Shown: positions 8,238 through 16,748 of the stretch, piece after piece
Layout: each line of letters opens with the position of its first letter
Numbering within the stretch: position 1 is the stretch's first letter
DNA from: Bacteroidota bacterium
Lineage (GTDB): Bacteria > Bacteroidota > Bacteroidia > Bacteroidales > Prolixibacteraceae
DNA length: 34,209 nt
Direction: 5' to 3'
Assembly: GCA_030698405.1 (NCBI GenBank)
Contig: JAUYMU010000057.1
Span: forward strand, 1 to 34,209
Made by a program: the position numbers and the translations under genes
Notes under the pieces: model-generated
Databases searched by the model: none
Seen by the model: only the letters and a program-made list of their open reading frames with translations
Told to the model about the DNA's origin: nothing

Positions 8238-8250
8238 GCCTGGTTTTTTG
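8222..8250. terminator. Bidirectional terminator between the SpoIIE-type phosphatase and clpC
   Basis: AACCAGG (8226-8232) pairs with CCTGGTT (8239-8245) around a 6-nt loop. It has A residues on the left and T residues on the right, so it reads as a terminator on both strands. The phosphatase stop codon (8235-8237) sits in the loop, and the clpC stop is 10 bases beyond the hairpin. Confidence 0.85.
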
Positions 8251-8259
8251 TTTCTATGT

Positions 8260-10788
8260 CTATTCCAACTTTTTTTGTACAGTCGATAAAATCCTGATTT
8301 TTATTTTCTCAGTCTTCTTTTCAAAACCTACTGAAATGGTATCGCCTTCAACAACGGAGGCTTTAATAATTACTTCAGCCATCTCATCTTCAAGGTACTT
8401 TTGTATAGCCCTTTTAAGTGGCCGTGCTCCAAACTGCACATCGTAACCTTTGTCTGCAATGAAATCTTTGGCCGCAGTTGAAATTTTCAATTTATAATTC
8501 AGCGCATTCACCCTGTCATACAAGCCTTTCAATTCAATATCAATTATTTCGTGAATGTGTTCTTTTGTTAAATGATTAAACATGATCACATCATCAATTC
8601 TGTTAAGAAATTCAGGTGCAAATGCTTTTTTAAGCGCTTTTTCAACAATGTATTTGGCGTGGTCGCCTTCTTCTCCGGCAGGTTTTTGCGTGTTAAAACC
8701 AACTCCCCGGCCAAATTCAGTCAATTGACGCGAACCAATATTGGAGGTCATAATAATAATCGTATTCCTGAAATCGATGCTTCGTCCTAAACTATCTGTC
8801 AAACGACCTTCATCCAAAACCTGAAGCAGAAGGTGAAATACATCTGGATGGGCTTTTTCAATTTCATCCAAAAGAACCACCGCATAAGGTTTCCGACGTA
8901 CTTTCTCAGTTAGCTGTCCGCCTTCTTCGTAACCAACGTATCCGGGAGGAGCACCAACCAATCTGGAAACAGAAAATTTCTCCATGTATTCGCTCATGTC
9001 AATACGTATCAGCGAATCGTAACTGTCGAACAGATATTTAGCCAATACCTTGGCAAGCTGAGTTTTTCCAACTCCGGTTGGTCCCAGAAAAACGAATGTG
9101 CCAATTGGTTTATTCGGATCTTTTAGGCCGGCCCTGTTTCGCTGAATTGATTTTACAATTTTCGTAATCGCCTCATTCTGACCAACAACACTGCCAGCCA
9201 ACTGTTTTGCCATATCCATCAGTCGTTTTCCTTCTGCCTGAGCTATCCGTTGAACAGGAACACCCGACATCATTGCAACTACTTCAGCTACTTTGTCTTC
9301 GGTCACAATTTCCCTGTGAATAATCAGTTCTTTTTCCCATTCTTCCTTTTCTTGTTCAAGAAGCTGCAACAGATTTTTCTCTTTGTCCCGGTGATTGGCA
9401 GCCAACTCAAAATTCTGACTCTTAACAGCTTTAATCTTTTCCTCGCGTGTTTTCTCAATCTTCTCTTCCAGTTTTACAATCCGGTCGGGAACATTGATAT
9501 TCAGGAGGTGAACGCGCGAACCAGCTTCATCCAGTGCATCAATGGCTTTGTCAGGTAAAAAACGGTCAGTTATATACCTGGCAGTCAGTTTTACACAAGC
9601 ATCAATTGCTTCAGGAGTATAAAATACATTGTGGTGATCCTCGTAGCGCTGTTTAATGTTATTCAGGATTTCTATTGTTTCGTCAACAGACGTTGGCTCG
9701 ACCATAATTTTTTGAAACCGTCTTTCCAACGCGCCGTCTTTTTCTATCTGCTGGCGATATTCGTCAAGAGTTGTAGCTCCAATGCACTGAATTTCGCCAC
9801 GTGCCAAAGCTGGTTTCAGCATATTTGCTGCATCCAGCGATCCGGTTGCACCGCCTGCGCCAACAATTGTATGTATTTCGTCGATAAAAAGAATTACGTT
9901 GCTAACTTTCGACAACTCGTTTAAAATAGCCTTCATTCGCTCCTCAAACTGCCCGCGGTATTTTGTACCGGCAACAATAGAAGCAATGTCAAGACTTACA
10001 ACTCTTTTGTCAAATAATATCCTCGATACTTTTTTCTGGACTATCCGAAGAGCAAGTCCTTCTGCAATCGCGGATTTACCAACTCCAGGTTCTCCAATTA
10101 AAATCGGGTTGTTTTTCTTCCGTCTAGATAAAATCTGAGCCAGACGTTCAATTTCTTTTTCCCGTCCAATAATAGGATCCAGATTATTTTCTTCTGCAGC
10201 TTTGGTAATATCGACACCAAAATTATCAAGAACAGGGGTATCCGATTTCGGATTTGCAGGCTTCTTGGCTGCTGATGGAGGACCGCCGCCTGTAGGTTTC
10301 TGGAAACTATCGTCGGCATCATCGTCCTCGTCACCAAAATCCGATTTTGCTTCAGGTCGTCTGTAATCTTCCAACCTCGATTTCAGGATATAATAATTAA
10401 TGTGATACTCTCCAAGAATGTTACTGATCAGACTTTCTTTGTCTTTCAGCAAAGCAAGAAGCAAATGACCGGTACTAATCGTAGTGCTGTTAAAGGCCCT
10501 GGCTTCCAGATAGACAAGCTTTAATGCTTTTTCTGCCGATTTCATTAACTGAACAGAAGCCTGAGAATCAATATCTTTTCCGGTTCGGAGCTTTTCTTCA
10601 ACTGATTGTTTAATATCTGACAGATTGACACCCAGATTTGTAAGAATCTCGATTGCAATGCCTTCTCCATCTCTCAGTATTCCCAGAAAAATATGTTCTA
10701 ATCCGATACTTTCATTGCCCAGTCGTATAGCTTCTTCTCGGCTGTATGAAAGAACATCTTTGATGCGTGGTGAAAATTGTGAATCCAT
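8260..10788 (-). CDS. clpC: ATP-dependent Clp protease ATP-binding subunit ClpC
   Basis: ClpC is a hexameric AAA+ unfoldase that feeds proteins to ClpP. The 842-aa protein shows the N-terminal double Clp repeat (FSPRIKDVLSYSREEAIRLG, then a second repeat near 85-140), an acidic and Pro-rich linker, AAA domain 1 with GEPGVGKS (about 232-239) and FIDEIHT, a UVR/M-domain coiled segment (about 439-477) that separates ClpC from ClpA, and AAA domain 2 with GPTGVGKT (about 569-576) and LLDEIEKAHPDV. I chose the start at 10788 (MDSQFSPRIK) because family members begin there; the frame stays open to 10827. No clpP, mcsA or ctsR lies nearby, so regulation is not evident. It ends at a terminator shared with the convergent phosphatase gene. 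Confidence 0.95.
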   Translation of the reverse strand: MDSQFSPRIKDVLSYSREEAIRLGNESIGLEHIFLGILRDGEGIAIEILTNLGVNLSDIKQSVEEKLRTGKDIDSQASVQLMKSAEKALKLVYLEARAFNSTTISTGHLLLALLKDKESLISNILGEYHINYYILKSRLEDYRRPEAKSDFGDEDDDADDSFQKPTGGGPPSAAKKPANPKSDTPVLDNFGVDITKAAEENNLDPIIGREKEIERLAQILSRRKKNNPILIGEPGVGKSAIAEGLALRIVQKKVSRILFDKRVVSLDIASIVAGTKYRGQFEERMKAILNELSKVSNVILFIDEIHTIVGAGGATGSLDAANMLKPALARGEIQCIGATTLDEYRQQIEKDGALERRFQKIMVEPTSVDETIEILNNIKQRYEDHHNVFYTPEAIDACVKLTARYITDRFLPDKAIDALDEAGSRVHLLNINVPDRIVKLEEKIEKTREEKIKAVKSQNFELAANHRDKEKNLLQLLEQEKEEWEKELIIHREIVTEDKVAEVVAMMSGVPVQRIAQAEGKRLMDMAKQLAGSVVGQNEAITKIVKSIQRNRAGLKDPNKPIGTFVFLGPTGVGKTQLAKVLAKYLFDSYDSLIRIDMSEYMEKFSVSRLVGAPPGYVGYEEGGQLTEKVRRKPYAVVLLDEIEKAHPDVFHLLLQVLDEGRLTDSLGRSIDFRNTIIIMTSNIGSRQLTEFGRGVGFNTQKPAGEEGDHAKYIVEKALKKAFAPEFLNRIDDVIMFNHLTKEHIHEIIDIELKGLYDRVNALNYKLKISTAAKDFIADKGYDVQFGARPLKRAIQKYLEDEMAEVIIKASVVEGDTISVGFEKKTEKIKIRILSTVQKKLE

Positions 10789-10879
10789 ATTTGTAATCAC
10801 GTTATTAAGTTCTGCATTAAATAACAAAAATTATTCCTAAAAGTTGGTATGCTATCGCCTGATAATAAAAATCTAAAAT

Positions 10880-10887
10880 CAAAAATA
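10880..10887 (-). promoter_or_regulatory. Possible -7 promoter box of clpC
   Basis: The minus strand reads TATTTTTG (TAnnTTTG consensus), about 92 bases upstream of the chosen clpC start. No clear -33 TTTG was found at the expected distance, so confidence is low. Confidence 0.35.
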
Positions 10888-11000
10888 CACATTTATTGAA
10901 CAGCTATGAGTTTAATTTCCTGATTTTACGAACATTGCATTGTTAAAATCTTATTCATTAATTACCAATGAAAAGCAAGGAAAACGCTTGATTCAAGAAG

Positions 11001-11016
11001 TATTTTTGTATTTTTG
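11001..11016 (+). promoter_or_regulatory. Tandem -7 boxes upstream of gyrA
   Basis: TATTTTTG occurs twice back to back (11001-11008 and 11009-11016), and each copy fits TAnnTTTG. A CTTG at 10987-10990 lies 18 bases before the second copy and could act as the -33 element. Transcription would start about 35-40 bases upstream of the gyrA start. The doubled box allows two start points. Confidence 0.55.
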
Positions 11017-11059
11017 TCAGTCAATTTTTTTAAGGAATATTTAATTAAAGGAGAAGTAA

Positions 11060-13615
11060 ATGGCTGAAGGCGAAAAAATTATCAAGATTAATATTGAAGA
11101 GCAAATGAAGACTGCTTACATCGATTATTCGATGTCAGTAATTGTCGCAAGGGCACTTCCGGATGTAAGAGATGGTTTAAAGCCCGTACATCGTCGCGTG
11201 TTGTTTGGAATGAGTGAGTTGGGTACATTTTCCAACAAAGCTTACAAAAAATCAGCAAGGATAGTCGGGGAGGTTTTGGGTAAGTTCCATCCTCATGGTG
11301 ATTCATCTGTATATTTCACAATGGTTCGTATGGCTCAGGAATGGTCCTTGCGTTATCCGCTCGTTGATGGACAGGGTAACTTCGGTTCAGTCGATGGGGA
11401 CAGTCCGGCAGCGATGCGTTATACGGAGGCCAGGTTGTCGAAAATAGCAGAGGAAATCTTATCTGACCTTGAAAAAAATACGGTGGATTTTCAGCCAAAC
11501 TTTGATGAATCGTTGAAAGAACCGACCGTTTTACCTACCCGTATTCCCAACCTTTTGGTTAACGGAGCCTCGGGTATTGCAGTAGGAATGGCAACCAACA
11601 TGCCACCCCATAATTTATCGGACACTATTGATGCTATTATAGCGTACATTGATAATCCGGAAATTGATATTCAGGACCTGATTACCATTATCAAAGCGCC
11701 TGATTTTCCAACCGGAGGAATCATTTACGGAGTTCGCGGGGTTCAGGAAGCCTTTGAAACAGGACGCGGTCGTATCGTTTTGAGGGGAAAGGCTCACATT
11801 GAATTAACTCCGAACGGAAGGGAAAAGATTGTCGTTACTGAAATTCCTTACATGGTGAACAAGGCAGAATTAATTATTAAAACTGCAGAACTGATCAATG
11901 ATAAGAAAATTGAAGGTATTTCGAATGTTAACGACGAATCGGACCGTGATGGGATGCGCATCGTTTTTGATATAAAGAGGGATGAAATTTCGAATGTCGT
12001 TTTAAATAAACTGTATAAATACACTCAACTGCAGAACAGTTTCAGTGTAAACAATATTGCATTGGTCAATGGACGGCCTAAAATGCTCAACCTGAAAGAC
12101 CTGATTCATTATTTTGTAGAGCACCGGCACGATGTAGTTATTCGCCGGACACAATTTGAATTGGATCAGGCCGAAAAACGTGCGCATATTCTTGAAGGTT
12201 TGATCATTGCCAGCGACAATATTGAAGAAGTAATCGCAATTATTCGTGCTGCAAAAAATCCGGATGAAGCCAGATTGAACCTGATCGAACGATTTAATTT
12301 AACTGATATTCAGTCGCGCGCCATCGTTGAAATGCGTTTACGCCAGTTGACCGGTCTTGAACAGGATAAATTACATCAGGAATATGAAGATATTAAAAAG
12401 CTGATTGAACATCTGAAAAGTATATTGGCTGACATCAATCTTCGGATGGAAATTATTAAGAATGAGCTGATTGAAATCAAAGCAAAATACGGAGATGGTC
12501 GTAAAACCGAGATCGTTCCGAATGCTGAAGAGTTTAATCCTGAAGATTTTTATGCTGATGAAGAAATGGTAATTACTATTTCTCATTTGGGCTACATGAA
12601 AAGGACTCCACTGTCCGATTTTAGAACCCAGGGAAGGGGAGGAGTTGGTTCAAAAGGCAGCAATACAAGAGATTCGGATTTCCTTGAACACATGTTCAAT
12701 GCATCAATGCACAATACACTCTTGTTGTTTTCTGAAAAAGGAAAATGTTTCTGGCTGAAAGTTTATGAAATTCCTGAAGGTACAAAAACGTCAAAAGGAC
12801 GTGCAATACAAAATGTTATAAATATTGAACAGGATGACAAGATTCTTGCATTTATCAATGTAAAAACCCTTACTGATCCTGAATATATTAATAGCAATTT
12901 CATAATTTTGTGTACAAAAAAGGGAACTATCAAGAAAACATCACTTGAGGCATATTCACGTCCGCGTCAGAATGGAGTGAATGCCATTACAATAAGGGAA
13001 GACGATAAATTACTTGAAGCCAGAATGACCAATGGCAATCATCACATTATGATGGCTGTACGTTCAGGAAAAGCCGTTCGATTTGTTGATAAAGACGTTA
13101 GGCCAATTGGAAGAACAGCCTCCGGAGTGCGTGGAATCAGGCTAGGTCACGAACAGGATGAAGTCGTTGGCATGGTTTGTGTTGAAAACGAAAACGAAGA
13201 CATACTGGTTGTTTCTGAAAATGGTTATGGAAAACGTTCGAAAATTGAAGATTACAGGTTGACGAACCGTGGTGGAAAAGGTGTTAAAACAATTAATATA
13301 ACTGAAAAAACCGGTCCGCTTATTTCAATTAAGAGTGTCGATGAAAGTAACGATTTAATGATAATTACTCAGTCAGGTCTTACTATCAGAATGTCAGTTT
13401 CAAATATGCGGATCATTGGTCGTGCAGCACAAGGTGTCAGGCTGATTAATCTGAAGGATGGAGATAAAATTGCATCAGTAGCAATTGTACCAGCATCCGA
13501 AGATCCTGATGAAGTGATTGAAAGTGTACCAACTTCCGAAGGTCCAGATGAATTGTCTGATTTACCAGAAGGAATTATCGATGACAAACCAGTTAGTCCG
13601 GAATTAACCGAATAG
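11060..13615 (+). CDS. gyrA: DNA gyrase subunit A
   Basis: GyrA is the breakage-reunion subunit of DNA gyrase, which with GyrB supercoils DNA using ATP. The 851-aa protein has the conserved start of the winged-helix domain ([20 protein letters not shown]), the catalytic tyrosine Y121 in [10 protein letters not shown], and a C-terminal beta-pinwheel. The GyrA box is TNRGGKG at 735-741, where QRRGGKG is the classical form, so its first two residues differ. An acidic tail follows the pinwheel. In the quinolone-binding region S82 matches E. coli S83, but F86 stands where E. coli has D87. A rare strong Shine-Dalgarno site, AAAGGAG at 11047-11053, lies six bases before the start. ParC is the main alternative; the retained GyrA box favours GyrA. 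Confidence 0.93.
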   Translation: MAEGEKIIKINIEEQMKTAYIDYSMSVIVARALPDVRDGLKPVHRRVLFGMSELGTFSNKAYKKSARIVGEVLGKFHPHGDSSVYFTMVRMAQEWSLRYPLVDGQGNFGSVDGDSPAAMRYTEARLSKIAEEILSDLEKNTVDFQPNFDESLKEPTVLPTRIPNLLVNGASGIAVGMATNMPPHNLSDTIDAIIAYIDNPEIDIQDLITIIKAPDFPTGGIIYGVRGVQEAFETGRGRIVLRGKAHIELTPNGREKIVVTEIPYMVNKAELIIKTAELINDKKIEGISNVNDESDRDGMRIVFDIKRDEISNVVLNKLYKYTQLQNSFSVNNIALVNGRPKMLNLKDLIHYFVEHRHDVVIRRTQFELDQAEKRAHILEGLIIASDNIEEVIAIIRAAKNPDEARLNLIERFNLTDIQSRAIVEMRLRQLTGLEQDKLHQEYEDIKKLIEHLKSILADINLRMEIIKNELIEIKAKYGDGRKTEIVPNAEEFNPEDFYADEEMVITISHLGYMKRTPLSDFRTQGRGGVGSKGSNTRDSDFLEHMFNASMHNTLLLFSEKGKCFWLKVYEIPEGTKTSKGRAIQNVINIEQDDKILAFINVKTLTDPEYINSNFIILCTKKGTIKKTSLEAYSRPRQNGVNAITIREDDKLLEARMTNGNHHIMMAVRSGKAVRFVDKDVRPIGRTASGVRGIRLGHEQDEVVGMVCVENENEDILVVSENGYGKRSKIEDYRLTNRGGKGVKTINITEKTGPLISIKSVDESNDLMIITQSGLTIRMSVSNMRIIGRAAQGVRLINLKDGDKIASVAIVPASEDPDEVIESVPTSEGPDELSDLPEGIIDDKPVSPELTE

Positions 13616-13662
13616 ATAAATTTAAATTAATTATGTATCAAAATTATAAATCACTCTTTACA

Positions 13663-14841
13663 ATGAAAAGAACGACAATTTTATTTGTTTTACTTTTTGC
13701 CGTAACAGGCGTATTCGCTCAAAAAGGCAAAGTAACCAGTGCTTCTAGCTTTAAAGAAACCGGTAAGCTCGACAAGGCGGTTTCAACAATTGAAGAAGCC
13801 ATTGACTCAAGCAATCCTAAAACAGAAAGTTCTGTTACCTGGCCAAGAACCTGGGAGGTTCGGGGAGAAATTTATCAGGCTGTATTTCAGTCAAAAGATG
13901 AAAATTACAAAAAGCTAAGTAACGATCCACTGACTGTTGCCTATGACTCTTACTTAAAAGCACTTGCACTTGATGACAAGGACAAGTTTTCAAAAAGTAT
14001 TAAGATCAAACTTACTTTATTGATTGGAGATCTTACAAATCAGGCAGTTGCTGCTTTTAACGAAGAAGATTACAACAAAGCGCTTAAATCATTCGAGCAG
14101 ATTATGGGAATTGAACAAACTCCGATATTCAAAGCTGACGATCCGACTTCAGTTGACACAGTTATTATTTTCAACGCCGGACTTGCAGCATACAATGCTC
14201 AGAATTATGACAAAGCAATAAAATACTACAGAGAAGCTGCAAAATATAAATACAGCGGAGCACGCACCTATCAACTGATTTCATCAAGTTACATGCAAAA
14301 ACAAGATACCGCTAATGCATTAGACGTATTAAAAGAAGGATTAAAAGAATACCCAGGCAACGGAACTATTCTTGTTGAAGTAATCAATATCTATCTGAAT
14401 TCGAACAGAGTAGATGATGCTTTAAGATATCTGGACATTGCAATTGAACAAGATCCAAAGAATTCATCTTACTATTTTGCAAGAGGAACCTTATTCGATA
14501 AACTGCTGAAGCCAGAGGAAGCTACCGAAAGTTACCTTAAAGCTATTGAGTACAAAGACGACTATTTTGATGCTTATTATAACCTAGGTGCAGTATATTA
14601 CAACAAAGGTGTAAAGCAAATTGATGTTGCAAATGCTGTTCCAAGTAATCAGCCTGAAAAGTATGAAGAAGAAAAAGAAAAAGCTGATATAGAGTTCAAA
14701 AAGGCAATTCCTTATATGGAAAAAGCCCATGAAGTTAATCCAACGGATAAATTTACAATGGAGTCATTGAAAACCTTGTACTACCGTTTAAAAATGTTGG
14801 ACAAACATGCTGAAATAGTAGAAAAAATGAAAAACCTGTAA
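13663..14841 (+). CDS. Secreted tetratricopeptide-repeat (TPR) protein
   Basis: The 392-aa protein starts with a clear signal peptide (MKRTTILFVLLFAVTGVFAQ) and then consists largely of TPR-like helical pairs. Recognisable units include YDKAIKYYREAAKYK, NALDVLKEGLKEYPGN, DALRYLDIAIEQDPKN, EATESYLKAIEYKDD and the closing AIPYMEKAHEVNPTD. TPRs bind other proteins, and this one probably acts in the periplasm. The frame stays open to an ATG at 13633, but that would put ten residues before the signal peptide, so 13663 is preferred. It follows gyrA by 47 bases with no terminator between, so it may be cotranscribed, and it ends in a good terminator. No enzymatic domain is seen and the partner is unknown. 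Confidence 0.85.
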   Translation: MKRTTILFVLLFAVTGVFAQKGKVTSASSFKETGKLDKAVSTIEEAIDSSNPKTESSVTWPRTWEVRGEIYQAVFQSKDENYKKLSNDPLTVAYDSYLKALALDDKDKFSKSIKIKLTLLIGDLTNQAVAAFNEEDYNKALKSFEQIMGIEQTPIFKADDPTSVDTVIIFNAGLAAYNAQNYDKAIKYYREAAKYKYSGARTYQLISSSYMQKQDTANALDVLKEGLKEYPGNGTILVEVINIYLNSNRVDDALRYLDIAIEQDPKNSSYYFARGTLFDKLLKPEEATESYLKAIEYKDDYFDAYYNLGAVYYNKGVKQIDVANAVPSNQPEKYEEEKEKADIEFKKAIPYMEKAHEVNPTDKFTMESLKTLYYRLKMLDKHAEIVEKMKNL

Positions 14842-14858
14842 TAACCACAAAATATTCA

Positions 14859-14884
14859 AAGAGGAGCTTTTGCTCCTCTTTTTT
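14859..14884 (+). terminator. Rho-independent terminator after the TPR gene
   Basis: A 7-bp stem GAGGAGC / GCTCCTC (14861-14867 with 14872-14878) and a TTTT loop are followed by a run of six T residues. It is 17 bases past the TPR stop codon. Confidence 0.9.
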
Positions 14885-15477
14885 GCTGTATAAAAATAAC
14901 ATAATATTAATTCTAAGACAAACGTACTCAATTTATTTTGACTAGCTTTTCCATTAATTCATTCTATATTCTGCCATGTTCTATCCATAGCCAAAGAAAC
15001 GACAGTATCATATTTTGTATCCATTTACTATTCGCCGGAAAATATACGATTCTCGTGATTTGATATTTTTACAACCATCAACGCATTGCAATTAATGAAC
15101 CAAGACCAAACCTTACAGTGCAAAAAAAATCAGTCAGTATTTCCTGAACAAAATTTAGAGGAATAAATAGTTTGATCCTGTCAAGTTTTAATATTGACTT
15201 AGAGATGTCTGTTAGTTAACTATTATTGAAATTAAGGTATATCAATGGATTTACATTTGTAATACAAACACTTACTGTAATTGAAATATACATCTCGTAA
15301 TCAACACATTAAATTCGTTTACATATGTCAATTATGCGATTGTGCGGTTTAATCTTATTCAAACTAAAATTATAATACAAACCATTAAACGATGCTATAC
15401 CAATCATTTCTAATTGGTATAGCATCGTTCAATGGTTACGAGATCCGGCCCTTAAAACTTGTAAAGTGCCATTTCAC
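14885..15477. other. Noncoding gap of about 590 bp
   Basis: I see no convincing coding sequence on either strand, no tRNA-like structure and no recognisable decayed gene. The stretch is AT-rich. Its one strong structure is the long inverted repeat at 15380-15437. A TACATTTG promoter-like box also occurs at 15252-15259. It could hold an unrecognised small RNA or the remains of a mobile element. Confidence 0.6.
15380..15437. repeat. Long near-perfect inverted repeat (25-bp arms, 8-nt loop)
   Basis: The left arm (15380-15404) and right arm (15413-15437) are complementary over 25 bp with a single mismatch and enclose an 8-nt loop (CATTTCTA). The inner part pairs CGATGCTATACCAAT with ATTGGTATAGCATCG. 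It is much longer than the terminators in this window and has no T-run after the arm, so it is unlikely to be a plain terminator. A miniature transposable element, a solo pair of transposon ends, or a protein-binding palindrome are possible. Confidence 0.85.
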
Positions 15478-15657
15478 TCAGCTAATCCTTAGTGAATAAA
15501 ACTCTTCAAGACTTCGATCAATAATGGTATCAACTTCTGTGAGAACTCTTGTTTTCGATTTAAACCTAAATGCTTTGTCATCTTCCCGTTTCTGCCTTAA
15601 TGTTTCACGAAGAAGATACATGGCCTTGATCATTTTTTTTAATCTGTCTTCTTTCAT
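15478..15657 (-). CDS. Small hypothetical protein
   Basis: A 59-aa, highly charged, probably helical protein (MKEDRLKKMIKAMYLLRETLRQKREDDK...). I do not recognise a family. The frame stays open upstream to an ATG at 15708, which would add 17 residues (MHFGFQLFRF...); neither start has a clear ribosome binding site. The shorter form begins with a plausible charged helix. It lies downstream of mgsA on the same strand (88 bases with this start, 37 with the longer one), so it may be the last gene of that operon. Sequence composition looks protein-like (repeated K/R/E/L heptad pattern), but the short length leaves real doubt. Confidence 0.5.
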   Translation of the reverse strand: MKEDRLKKMIKAMYLLRETLRQKREDDKAFRFKSKTRVLTEVDTIIDRSLEEFYSLRIS

Positions 15658-15745
15658 TGCATAATTGTTTGTCTGCTCAAATCTAAAGAGTTGAAATCCA
15701 AAATGCAACAGTGGAAGTTTACTTTTTTATTACTAAAATGTAAAA

Positions 15746-16222
15746 TTATACATCAAAATCTACATCCCGCTTAATGTAACCGCTATAATCTTTTAAAATG
15801 GGTTCATATTCGTGGTGAAACAGTTTAGAAGATATTAAAAAATCGGCTGTTGAGCGGTTCGTTGCCGTAGGAATATTGTATAATGTTGAGATACGAAGCA
15901 AAGCTTTTACATCTACATCGTGTGGCTGTGGCTGCATCGGATCCCAAAAGAAAATCAACACATCCACTTTTCCCTCACAAATCAAAGCGCCCAACTGTTG
16001 GTCGCCTCCAAGCGGACCTGATTTAAGTCGTTCTACATCTGGAGGAATGACATCATTTTCACGACATTTCTCAACCAAAACTGCATTAACCAATTTACCG
16101 GTGGTGCCCGTACAAATCAAACTATGCGGGCTCAATTCTTTCCAATTCCAGGCAACCCATTCCATCATGTCTTTTTTGCGGTTATCATGGGCAACTATTG
16201 CGATTACTTTTTTCTTCTTCAT
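15746..16222 (-). CDS. mgsA: Methylglyoxal synthase
   Basis: MgsA converts dihydroxyacetone phosphate to methylglyoxal and phosphate, a cytoplasmic bypass of lower glycolysis that relieves phosphate limitation or sugar-phosphate excess. The 158-aa protein has the whole signature: IAIVAHDNRK, the phosphate-binding TGTTGKL (38-44), SGPLGGDQQLGALI with the catalytic aspartate D74, and FFWDPMQPQPHDVDVKALLR with H101 and D104. The length fits the E. coli enzyme (152 aa). It starts three bases after the flavodoxin stop, so the two genes are surely cotranscribed and probably translationally linked. Confidence 0.95.
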   Translation of the reverse strand: MKKKKVIAIVAHDNRKKDMMEWVAWNWKELSPHSLICTGTTGKLVNAVLVEKCRENDVIPPDVERLKSGPLGGDQQLGALICEGKVDVLIFFWDPMQPQPHDVDVKALLRISTLYNIPTATNRSTADFLISSKLFHHEYEPILKDYSGYIKRDVDFDV

Positions 16223-16225
16223 TTG

Positions 16226-16735
16226 TTATTTGAATTGAGTTTTAAGATCTATCACCCAATTGGTAATTCGTTCTTTTGAAAGCCTTGGCTGCGTTTCCTG
16301 ATCAAGGATGAGCCCAACAAATTTATCGTCCACTTCAGCTTTGGAGGATTCGTAGGTATATCCTTTGGTATCAGTTGAACCAATCACCTTCGCTCCTCTT
16401 TCCTTTACCAAATTGACCATGATACCAACAGCATCGCCAAAGTTTTCAGGATACTCAACCTGATTACCCATACCATAAATTGCGATCGTTTTTCCCTTAA
16501 GATCCAAATCTTCCAATGCGGGAACAAATTCATCCCAGTAATTGGGCAATTCACCATCAAACCAGGTTGGAATTCCTAGTATCAGATTGGTAAAAGATAG
16601 AAACAATTCCTCTGTTAATTCTTCAGCATTTACTGGTACAATTTTAAAATCGGCTCCAAATTCTTCAATAATTTTCTCGGCTGCCTTTGCAGTTTTCTTT
16701 GAATTAAAGCTATAAAATATCCCTGTTTTACTCAT
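16226..16735 (-). CDS. fldA: Flavodoxin (long-chain, FldA type)
   Basis: A 169-aa FMN-binding electron carrier. The N-terminal phosphate loop reads YSFNSKKTAK in place of the usual TGNTE-type loop. Other flavodoxin features are good: ILGIPTWFDGELPNYWDEF with the FMN-stacking tryptophan, IYGMGNQVEYPENFGDAVG, and the long-chain tail GYTYESSKAEVDDKFVGLILDQETQ. Start 16735 is chosen because it begins the family's MSKTGIFY strand. An ATG at 16777 would overlap the end of the E1 gene by 29 bases and add 14 unrelated residues. It lies 13 bases after the E1 gene and 3 before mgsA. In anaerobic or low-iron conditions flavodoxin can replace ferredoxin. Confidence 0.9.
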   Translation of the reverse strand: MSKTGIFYSFNSKKTAKAAEKIIEEFGADFKIVPVNAEELTEELFLSFTNLILGIPTWFDGELPNYWDEFVPALEDLDLKGKTIAIYGMGNQVEYPENFGDAVGIMVNLVKERGAKVIGSTDTKGYTYESSKAEVDDKFVGLILDQETQPRLSKERITNWVIDLKTQFK

Positions 16736-16748
16736 GATTGTTAAGTTA

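Noticed and set aside
9250-9924. Open frames antisense to clpC
   Set aside because: They lie within clpC on the opposite strand and resemble no protein family.
15380-15437. Ordinary rho-independent terminator
   Set aside because: The stem is 25 bp, AT-rich on the loop side and not followed by a T-run; the upstream gene already has a good terminator at 14859-14884.
14885-15477. tRNA or other known RNA gene in the gap
   Set aside because: I could not fold any cloverleaf or known RNA motif by eye.
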